Part shown: in pieces, positions 1 to 5,681 of the stretch
Position numbering within the stretch: position 1 is the first letter of the stretch
Layout: each line of letters begins with the position of its first letter
Origin: JAAYGT01 sp050252075
Lineage (GTDB): Bacteria > Pseudomonadota > Gammaproteobacteria > Burkholderiales > Burkholderiaceae_B
Reading direction: 5' to 3'
DNA length: 10,248 bases
Assembly (NCBI GenBank): GCA_050252075.1
Contig: JBFWLP010000109.1
Coordinates: 1-10,248, forward strand
Made by a program: the position numbers and the translations under genes
The notes under the pieces: model-generated
The model's database searches: none
Seen by the model: the letters and a program-made list of their open reading frames with translations, nothing else
What the model was told of the DNA's origin: nothing

Positions 1-1
1 G

Positions 2-1168
2 GCCAACAACGTGGGCGCACTTTACAAACGCAGTCTGTTCGCTGCGGTGGCAACGCTGTCGGGCGTCACACGCAAACACCTGGAAGCAGCGGCAGATCGC
101 ATCCTGATGCTTGCCGATGACTACGGCGGCGTGGCGGTCAAATCCTTGTTGCGCGATGGCGATGAAATCGACGGAAAAACGGTAGAGGCTACGCTGGACA
201 AACACAGCCGTGCGCTTTACCTGTACCTGTGCCGGTTGGAAAATGCCGCTGACCGTCGTTTTGAACAAGCCGAAACGGCACGCCAGCAGGCCCGGCAATG
301 GAAGTCTGAATCGTACGCCAGCCATTTTCGTGGGCCGGTGGGAGTGGCTATTTCGCTGGACGAGGCACTGAAGGACACGCTCAAAGCAGCGATTGCCCGG
401 CTTTACCCGCAGGCACCGCTGCACGATGTGGTCATTGAGCATTTCCAGCGACGCGATCTGGCTCAGACAGGCACGGACGACGCGGGCGATGATCAGCCGG
501 CAACGCCGTGGTTGCACACCATTGTGGTGGGTTTTAACGGCAAAGAAACCCACTGGAACAAAGTCGTCGATGGCGAGGTCACCACACACCACGATCAGGC
601 CCTGCAGCGCATCACATTTTCGTACGACCCGGGCTCTGGCGCATTGTCTGTCTTTTGTGACGACAAGGCGATTCGCCGCGATCTGGCCCGCGCGCTGCGC
701 GATGTCGTTCTGGCCAGCGACAGCGAGATCGGTGAAATGCCCCTACTGGAATTTAGCCTGGACGTTTTCGGTAGCGCGCAGGTTTTCGAGCGGCTCACGA
801 TTGAGCCTGGCGATGGTGTCGAGCACATTGGCATTACCTTCATCAAGCTTGCCAAACCCTTCGAGCAGGCCGGCGAAGACAGTACCGTGCACCTGGCCAG
901 CCACCTGATGATTCAGCGTGACCGTCGCGACAGCCGCAACGTTTATACGGTGGCCTACGAAGACTATGGGCTGGATGGCCTGACCCAGTGGACCCTTTGC
1001 CAGGTCAAGATGGTGCTGCGTCTTGCCAGGCAAAAGGATCGTCGGGCACACAACATCAATGTGCAGATTACGGCGCCCAACGGCCTGAATGACAACGCCA
1101 AGACCGAGGACGAGCGTCAGTTGGTGATGCGCCTGCTCAAACGCTGGAACATCGCGACCGAGTTTTAA
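2..1168 (+). CDS. Unrecognised protein, 5'-partial
   Basis: The frame is open from the window edge (codons A-N-N precede the first GTG at 11), so the true start probably lies upstream and at least 385 residues are visible. The sequence is soluble-looking, with no signal peptide or membrane segment. It has a helical N-terminal part (about residues 1-110, rich in A/R/E/Q), an acidic linker near 155-165 (TGTDDAGDDQP), and a mixed alpha/beta C-terminal half ending in NIATEF. Codon use is strongly GC3-biased, which supports real coding. I do not recognise the family. The next gene starts 14 bp after the stop behind a good ribosome binding site, so the two form an operon. Their position beside a defence module and a phage-type nuclease suggests accessory or defence-related cargo, but that is inference only. 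Confidence 0.75.
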   Translation, partial: ANNVGALYKRSLFAAVATLSGVTRKHLEAAADRILMLADDYGGVAVKSLLRDGDEIDGKTVEATLDKHSRALYLYLCRLENAADRRFEQAETARQQARQWKSESYASHFRGPVGVAISLDEALKDTLKAAIARLYPQAPLHDVVIEHFQRRDLAQTGTDDAGDDQPATPWLHTIVVGFNGKETHWNKVVDGEVTTHHDQALQRITFSYDPGSGALSVFCDDKAIRRDLARALRDVVLASDSEIGEMPLLEFSLDVFGSAQVFERLTIEPGDGVEHIGITFIKLAKPFEQAGEDSTVHLASHLMIQRDRRDSRNVYTVAYEDYGLDGLTQWTLCQVKMVLRLARQKDRRAHNINVQITAPNGLNDNAKTEDERQLVMRLLKRWNIATEF

Positions 1169-1170
1169 CC

Positions 1171-1176
1171 AGGGGG
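1171..1176 (+). promoter_or_regulatory. Ribosome binding site of the 1183 gene
   Basis: AGGGGG lies 6 nt before the ATG at 1183 and 2 nt after the TAA of the preceding gene. It fixes the start of the second gene and supports co-translation of the pair. Confidence 0.7.
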
Positions 1177-1182
1177 CAAACG

Positions 1183-1953
1183 ATGCTGATCGAGACACTG
1201 CCACTACTTGATCGATTGCAAACCTCAGACCAGACGCTGGCTGGGGCGCACCTGAAGGGGAGACTGGCCACGGCCCTGCAGCAGCGGGGCTGGCTCGCTC
1301 CGATCGGCTACTTCAGCCACATCGACGTTGAGGTGCTGGACGACGTCTACGAGGAGGTGGAAGTCACGATTGACGAAGCCGCCGGTTCCTACAGTTACAC
1401 GCATCCTTATCGGCCGGCGCTGGTGCTCAACGAACCCTTGGCCGAGATCTCACGTTACCGCTTCCAGTGGCAGCCGTTCTTCGATCACCTGGCGGCGTTG
1501 CTCGGCATCGAACCACGGTTTGCCAGTCGCCGGCGTTGCCTCGTCGATCATCACCTTTGGTATCTCGGCGACCTCCGTGTGGGCAACCGCCATGCCTTTG
1601 CGCCGGTATTCTTTGGGCGACGGCTCAAGGACGCGCCAGCCGAGCAGGTCACCTCGGCCTTGTCCGACCCGGCGTTGGGCACGGCAAACTGCGGCTGCGC
1701 ACATCAACGTCAGATTAGTGCGACGCCCAGCCCGGGCTGGTTCGCCAGCTTTTTGGAAAACCCAAGTCGGCGATATCAACACCAGGATGGCGGGCAAAAA
1801 TCTGCTCCAGATCTTCTTTCCAGCGGTGTGGCAGTCCGGTTTTGTCCAGCAGGTAATGGACCACCGTGGCAGCTGCAAAAAACGCCTTCTGATCAGAAAA
1901 CCGGATGCCGGCTACCTTGTAGTTGGCTGGCGCCACCCCTTGTTTCACTTTGA
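1183..1953 (+). pseudogene. Unrecognised protein, 3'-truncated by the Abi module
   Basis: Second gene of the left operon. The ATG at 1183 follows an AGGGGG site. Credible protein covers about residues 1-168, including a tyrosine/acid-rich segment (YEEVEVTIDEAAGSYSY) and a conserved-looking block (HHLWYLGDLRVGNRHAFAP, then VFFGRRL). No known family is recognised. From about nt 1690 the frame reads antisense through the 3' half of the reverse-strand Abi gene, and its residues (GCAHQRQISATPSPG onward to the TGA at 1953) look like shadow sequence. The native C-terminus therefore seems to have been lost at a junction near 1690-1714. The junction lies inside a contig, not at the N gap. Alternatively the gene may naturally end with a short random tail. 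Whether the truncated product is functional cannot be judged. Confidence 0.6.
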
Positions 1954-2703
1954 GTAGTTGGCCGTGGTGTGCAGCAACATTGCGTACCACGGTCAGCGTA
2001 TGAATCCACGACTGAAAAACCTCGGTTTGATTCACGTCGAAGCGTTTGCCGTCTGCGCGGCGTACTTCATCTTCGATTTTGCGAATCAACTGACCAATAC
2101 CCCATTCCCTGGTGGGTTTGAAGATCGCCGGGTTCAAAAACCAGTGGGGTGAGTGCTTGAGGCTGAGATAGTNNNNNNNNNNNNNNNNNNNNNNNNNNNN
2201 NNNNNNNNNNNNNNNNNNNNNNNNNNNNNNNNNNNNNNNNNNNNNNNNNNNNNNNNNNNNNNNNNNNNNNNNTTGCCGTCTGCGCGGCGTACTTCATCTT
2301 CGATTTTGCGAATCAACTGACCAATACCCCATTCCCTGGTGGGTTTGAAGATCGCCGGGTTCAAAAACCAGTGGGGTGAGTGCTTGAGGCTGAGATAGTT
2401 GCCCATTACGCAGCGCACGGCCACCTCCAGTCGGTCGATGGCTTCGATGGTGGCCGCCCGAAGTTCGCGGTCAAACTCACAGCGCTCGGCGATCCTGGCA
2501 AATGTATATCCGGCCGGAAAACGCTTGGTTGTCGGATCAACCAGATGAAACCAATACCCCTTGAGCCTGTAGGCGCCAACGTAGCGAAGGTAGGCCAGGG
2601 CTTGGGGCATCTCGGCATCCGATAGGGTCAGGCCTTGGGATTTCCACTTCGCCAGTAGCTGCTCAGGCGAGGCGGCCAACTTGGTGAAGGGGGTCTTGCT
2701 CAC
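1715..2703 (-). CDS. Abi_2/AbiF-type HEPN abortive infection protein, split by assembly gap
   Basis: This is a putative HEPN-fold RNase of the Abi_2 (AbiD/AbiF) phage-defence family. The gene contains a 100-N gap and a duplicated 127-bp flank. Removing 227 bp (one copy plus the Ns) leaves 762 bp, an uninterrupted 253-residue protein, which is the usual size range for the family. Visible family features are an N-terminal FTKLAASPEQLLAKW segment, LRYVGAYRLKGYW (about 39-51), the helical FDRELRAATIEAIDRLEVAVR (split here, about 77-97), and the HEPN catalytic motif RNVAAH (R165-x4-H170). The C-terminus DLGFPKSW...GW matches the usual LGFP-x-x-W ending, so the 3' end looks native. The GTG at 2703 is the first possible start because TGA directly precedes it. 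An AGAGAG stretch about 10 nt upstream may serve as the RBS. A structured RNA with its own promoter lies immediately upstream. HEPN assignment is firm; the specific target and toxin role are inferred. Confidence 0.85.
2046..2172. repeat. Assembly overlap, copy 1 (127 bp)
   Basis: These 127 bases are identical to 2273-2399 and end exactly at the N run. This is the left contig's terminal overlap, not a biological repeat. Counting it twice duplicates residues of the Abi protein. Confidence 0.93.
2173..2272. other. Scaffold gap of exactly 100 N
   Basis: A run of exactly 100 N, the conventional placeholder for a gap of unknown size. Both sides carry the same 127 bp, so the true gap is most likely negative (the contigs overlap) and no sequence is missing. 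Confidence 0.97.
2273..2399. repeat. Assembly overlap, copy 2 (127 bp)
   Basis: The exact second copy of 2046-2172, beginning directly after the N run. The length of 127 equals the common largest k-mer of de Bruijn assemblers, pointing to an unmerged contig overlap at a graph branch. Confidence 0.93.
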
Positions 2704-2718
2704 TCAATACGCGCTCTC

Positions 2719-2735
2719 TAAATAGAAAACCCGCC
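2719..2735 (-). terminator. Terminator-like 3' arm and U tract of the Abi-linked RNA
   Basis: On the reverse strand the 3' arm GGCGGGU (2735-2729), pairing with ACCCGCC at 2791-2785, runs straight into a UUUUCUAUUU tract. This is a GC-rich stem plus U run, as in an intrinsic terminator. It would end the short RNA and leave only read-through transcription into the Abi gene starting 16-20 nt further on. The stem encloses the whole RNA fold, so the same helix is both a structural and a termination element. Confidence 0.5.
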
Positions 2736-2797
2736 TTTTGCACGTCTACCGTAAGGCAGAACCCTGCCCGAAGGCAGGACGTGTGGCGGGTGTGTTA
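2722..2797 (-). ncRNA. Structured RNA upstream of the Abi gene, candidate abiF-type RNA
   Basis: Read on the reverse strand, this stretch folds into nested perfect helices. P1 is ACCCGCC (2791-2785) with GGCGGGU (2735-2729). P2 is CACGUC (2783-2778) with GACGUG (2746-2741). Inside P2 are two hairpins: CUGCC-UUCG-GGCAG (2777-2764), with a stable C(UUCG)G tetraloop, and CUGCC-UUAC-GGUAG (2759-2746). The result is a Y-shaped three-way junction of about 70 nt closed by P1 and followed by a U tract. A promoter with -10 TATAAT ends 6 nt upstream of the inferred start near 2796. A conserved RNA motif called abiF is known, to my recollection, to sit just upstream of Abi_2/AbiF genes and to act as a likely RNA antitoxin. 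Position and size fit. Membership in that family is inferred, since I could not run a covariance search. Confidence 0.7.
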
Positions 2798-2802
2798 AGC
2801 CA

Positions 2803-2832
2803 ATTATAGGCCTCTTCGCTGGCATTGAGCAA
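2803..2832 (-). promoter_or_regulatory. Promoter of the Abi-linked RNA
   Basis: On the reverse strand a perfect -10 TATAAT (2808-2803) lies 18 nt downstream of TTGCTC (2832-2827), a half-consensus -35. The predicted start near 2796 falls 5 nt before the P1 stem of the structured RNA. This gives the RNA its own strong promoter, independent of neighbouring genes. Confidence 0.7.
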
Positions 2833-2837
2833 TAAAT

Positions 2838-3446
2838 TTGTTGCTCGCCACCAATAGATCCGTGGTGATTTCCGTAAAATTTTCCCGAAATCGCCGGGAA
2901 TTCTCGGGTCGCATTCTGCGGGTGTTCGAGGTCGGCCATGTGCTGGAAGAGCTGGCCGTGCGCTGGCTGCGCATGGCAGGCTTTGAGCTGCACAACCAGC
3001 GCGCCAACGGCGGCCAGTTTGGTTTCTCGGTGGCGGGTGGCCGGATCAAGGGCCACGTGGATGGCATCATCACCACCGCCCCCGCCGACCTTGGGCTGTC
3101 GTTCCCGATGCTGTGGGAATGCAAAACCATGGCCGACAAACACTGGAAGGTCTGCGCCAGGTCTGGGGTCGCGTCCACCCGCCCGATCTATGCCGCGCAG
3201 ATGGCCACCTACCAGGCCTACATGGAAGGCACGGTACCGGGCATCAGTTGCAACCCGGCGCTTTTCACTGCCATCAACAAGGACACGCAGGCGCTGTGGT
3301 TCGAGCGGGTGCCCTTTGATGCGGCGCTGGCCCAGAAGATGTCGGACCGCGCGGTGCGGGTGATTCAGGCGACCGAGGCTGGGGAGCTCTTGCCGCGCGC
3401 CTTTGCCGAGGCCAGGCGTTGCGCACCCCGTGGGGATGCTGCCTGA
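2838..3446 (+). pseudogene. RecB/Cas4-like PD-(D/E)XK exonuclease fragment (phage-type)
   Basis: The 202-residue frame (TTG at 2838; GTGs at 2862 and 2865 are alternatives) carries the motifs of the RecB-like nuclease family in order: VGHVLEEL (about 32-39), GHVDG with metal-binding D75, WECK with E94 and K96, and QMATY (Q121-x3-Y125), the QxxxY motif. Such proteins serve as recombination exonucleases in phages and mobile elements. Both ends look damaged. Family-like sequence starts abruptly at about EFSGRILRVF, only about 20 residues in, next to the Abi RNA promoter. After ELLPRAFAE (about residue 191) the frame runs into ARRCAPRGDAA and stops, where relatives usually continue into a cysteine-rich 4Fe-4S segment, as I recall it. 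There is no convincing RBS at the TTG. It is probably a remnant whose catalytic core happens to be intact. Confidence 0.7.
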
Positions 3447-4038
3447 GCGGCGGTTTTGCAAGGCGATGATCGTCTTGTCCGAGAGCACGGTGCTGGGCGA
3501 TAGCAATGCCAACCTGCCCCGGTTTGTCTGGCAGGAAGCGGGCACGCCGATGGGGCTCGGTTGCGGTCGTGGGGCACTGTCTGCCAGCGATCATCGCCTG
3601 CGCCGCCGTGAGGTGCTCGAGCGCTTTGATGCCGATCATCGGCGCACGGCACTCATCCCACCGGCAATCCTGCACAACGCCCGCCAGGCCCGACGCGTGC
3701 GCCCGGTGCCGGCCCACGCCTTCGCACCGCTTGGGCTGCTGCGTCTGGGCCAAGAGACTCGCCGTTTCGACCAAGCCGTTCTACACCGGCTCCATGAGTT
3801 TGCCACTCGCGAGCGTCAGGTCTGGGCCAGGCTGGCCTGGCCTGCGGCCCGCTGGCGCGATCTGTTTCGCGATCCGCCCGATCTGGACCGGGCGAGCCTC
3901 ACACCCGTGCGTGCCTTTTGCCGTGCCATGGTTGTCTTATCCGACTGCGACCATTACCTCAATAACGGTAGGCGCTGGCAACACACTGGTCGGCACGGCA
4001 GAACACTTGGCGGCCAGAAGTATTGCAGGCGCCGGTAA
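3436..4038 (+). CDS. Unrecognised reading frame, probably a gene fragment
   Basis: An ATG at 3436 overlaps the nuclease stop (TGA 3444-3446) in another frame. The frame stays open to 4038, and codons up to about 3950 are strongly G/C at the third position, so this is likely real coding sequence. The product is Arg/Ala-rich and soluble-looking, with segments such as RRREVLERFDADHRRTALIPP and ATRERQVWARLAWPAARW. A short motif occurs at both ends: FCKAMIVLSES near the start and FCRAMVVLSD near 3913-3943. After about 3950 the frame becomes shadow of the repeat protein (NNGRRWQHTGRHGRTLGG), so the native 3' end is missing. The first residues may also belong to a junction with the nuclease. No family is recognised and no function is proposed. 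Confidence 0.45.
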   Translation: MLPERRFCKAMIVLSESTVLGDSNANLPRFVWQEAGTPMGLGCGRGALSASDHRLRRREVLERFDADHRRTALIPPAILHNARQARRVRPVPAHAFAPLGLLRLGQETRRFDQAVLHRLHEFATRERQVWARLAWPAARWRDLFRDPPDLDRASLTPVRAFCRAMVVLSDCDHYLNNGRRWQHTGRHGRTLGGQKYCRRR

Positions 4039-5605
4039 TGTTGTGATCACTGCCATCGGGACAGGCTCGGATCTGTCGACAATTACCGTCGCCGGCACCA
4101 AGACAACCCAGATCACCGATAGCCTGATCCTGGATACCGCCAAACTGGGCGGTTTCAGCGTGTCGGTGGACGCCGGCAAAACACTGACAGGTACGGCCAC
4201 GCAGCTGGCAGGCAAAAGCATCGCCGGCGACGGTAACGTTGTGGTCACCGCCATTGGGGCAGATTCGGATCTGTCGACGATTACTGTTGGTGGCACCAAG
4301 ACAGCCCAAATCACCGATAGTCTGGTTCTGGACACGGCCAAGCTGGGCGGGTTCAGTATGTCTGTGAGCACAGGCAAAACAGTCACCGGCACGGCCACGC
4401 AGCTGGCAGGCAAAAGCGTCACGGGCGCTGGTAATGTGGTTATTACCGCCATTGGGGCAGACTCGGATTTGTCCACGATTGCCGTCACCGGAATCAAGAC
4501 AACTCAAATCACTGATGACCTGATCTTGGGCGCGGCGAACCTGGGCACGTTCAAAGTTTCTGTCGACGACAACAAAACACTCACCGGCACGGCTGCGCAG
4601 TTGGCCGGTACGACTTCGCCGTCGTCGGCCGGAAAATTCATCTCTGGAACGGGTAATGTTACGGTTGTAGGGCTGGAATATAACTCGGATTTGTCGGACA
4701 TTACCGTTTCCGGGACCAAGATCGCTCAGGTCACACAAGACGTAACTGTCAGTAAAAGCACCATTTTGGGCACTTTTGCCATTGAAGTGGCCGCCGGCCA
4801 CACGGTAAGCGGTTTCTACTCGGTTTTGAAAAACAAAAGCATCACCGGCCCCGGAAATGTCACAGCTACATCAGTGACCAGTTTAGGTGGAAGTGATTTT
4901 ACTCTGATTGATAATACCGTCACAACGCTTACATTCGAGGGTAGTGACTATAATCAGGGACTTAAGATTTCCGTAGCTGATCTTCCCAAAAAAGGGGTGG
5001 TGATCACAGGTTACAAATACAACGACACCCTCACCGGCGGTAGCGGCAATGACGTTATCTCCGGCAGCGATGGCAATGACACCATTACCGGTGGTGCAGG
5101 GGCCGACACGCTGGCGGGTGGTGCGGGCGACGACATTTTCGTGGTAAAGGCGATCGCTGACTTTGCTGTTGGCGAAGCCATGGATGGTGGCGATGGCGGT
5201 GACACCCTGCAGTTTGAGCAGGCGGGTGCCATTACCTATGTTGGCAGCACAATTAGCAGCATAGAGATTCTTGACCTGACTGCCGGAGCCGCCAACGCGG
5301 TTGTCGTTACCCAAGGGTCGGGGCTGACCACGGTAATGGATCTGGGCGTTGCGGGTGCCACCTTCACCTTGAATCATGGTGCAACTGCCTTTGAGGAAGC
5401 GGCAAAAAATTCAGCCCTTGATGTGGCTTTGGCCGGAGAGTGGCATTATGCGGCCGCTTCCGGTAACGGCGTACTGACGTACTTCGACGAAACGGCAAAC
5501 GAAGCGATAGCCATCACTTTGGTCGGCGTTGAAACCAATGGCGTCTTGGGTAGTGTGATTAACGACAATAATAATTTGCTGCTCGTCGCCCAAGCGGTCG
5601 GCTAG
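3944..5605 (+). CDS. RTX calcium-binding repeat protein, 5'-truncated
   Basis: About 553 residues of a secreted, beta-rich protein lack a credible N-terminus. The frame is open back to 3506, but those codons are an out-of-frame shadow of the preceding coding frame, and recognisable sequence begins at ATITSITVGAGNT. Tandem 66-residue repeats fill 3977 to about 4795 (core TGTATQLAGKSI, DSDLSTITV, TQITDSLILDTAKLG), followed by diverged units. Four RTX nonapeptides follow at 5036-5143: GGSGNDVIS, GSDGNDTIT, GGAGADTLA, GGAGDDIFV. These bind Ca2+ as a beta-roll after export. The C-terminal part (VLTYFDETANEAIAITLVGV ... LLLVAQAVG) resembles type I secretion C-terminal regions of RTX proteins. No T1SS transporter gene is in the window. 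The likely role is surface or secreted adhesin-like, by inference. Expression is doubtful without its own start. Confidence 0.75.
   Translation, partial: TATITSITVGAGNTLVGTAEHLAARSIAGAGNVVITAIGTGSDLSTITVAGTKTTQITDSLILDTAKLGGFSVSVDAGKTLTGTATQLAGKSIAGDGNVVVTAIGADSDLSTITVGGTKTAQITDSLVLDTAKLGGFSMSVSTGKTVTGTATQLAGKSVTGAGNVVITAIGADSDLSTIAVTGIKTTQITDDLILGAANLGTFKVSVDDNKTLTGTAAQLAGTTSPSSAGKFISGTGNVTVVGLEYNSDLSDITVSGTKIAQVTQDVTVSKSTILGTFAIEVAAGHTVSGFYSVLKNKSITGPGNVTATSVTSLGGSDFTLIDNTVTTLTFEGSDYNQGLKISVADLPKKGVVITGYKYNDTLTGGSGNDVISGSDGNDTITGGAGADTLAGGAGDDIFVVKAIADFAVGEAMDGGDGGDTLQFEQAGAITYVGSTISSIEILDLTAGAANAVVVTQGSGLTTVMDLGVAGATFTLNHGATAFEEAAKNSALDVALAGEWHYAAASGNGVLTYFDETANEAIAITLVGVETNGVLGSVINDNNNLLLVAQAVG
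3977..4795 (+). repeat. Four tandem 198-bp coding repeats (66 aa each)
   Basis: Units start at 3977, 4175, 4373 and 4571, an exact 198-bp period. The fourth is 225 bp because of a nine-codon insertion around SPSSAGKF. A fifth, strongly diverged unit begins at 4796 (GHTVSG). The period is a multiple of three and units stay in frame, so the repeats are selected as protein. Units 1-3 are alike but not identical, so they do not look like a recent expansion. The first unit is cut on its 5' side by the junction near 3944. Confidence 0.85.
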
Positions 5606-5681
5606 TCTTCCCCGATCAACCGTTTAAGGTGTTTGTCGATTAGTACCCAAGGCAAGGCTCTGGCGCATTAACCCCGCCCGG

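Noticed and set aside
743..1204. Reverse-strand frame within the first gene
   Set aside because: Antisense shadow with no start context. The forward frame has consistent GC3 bias and an operon-linked neighbour.
2067..2297. Reverse-strand frame running through the N gap with a different ending
   Set aside because: Created by the unmerged overlap; it shifts out of the Abi frame only because of the 100 Ns.
2046..2399. Biological direct repeat or target-site duplication around the gap
   Set aside because: Exact identity, a length of 127, and abutment to a 100-N spacer fit an assembly overlap. Collapse also restores the gene frame exactly.
2718..3774. Reverse-strand frames opposite the nuclease and unknown frame
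   Set aside because: His/Arg/Pro-rich translations with no motifs, typical of antisense in GC-rich genes. The forward frames have nuclease motifs and better codon bias.
3977..4795. CRISPR-like array
   Set aside because: The period is 198 bp, units are protein-coding and diverged, and there is no short identical repeat with unique spacers.
3937..4801. Long open frames on the reverse strand across the RTX repeats
   Set aside because: They are antisense shadows. A 198-bp in-frame repeat keeps any stop-free antisense frame open over every unit, and the products look low-complexity.
5606..5681. Bidirectional terminator between the RTX gene and the MFS gene
   Set aside because: No stem of useful length followed by a T run on either strand was found in these 76 bp.
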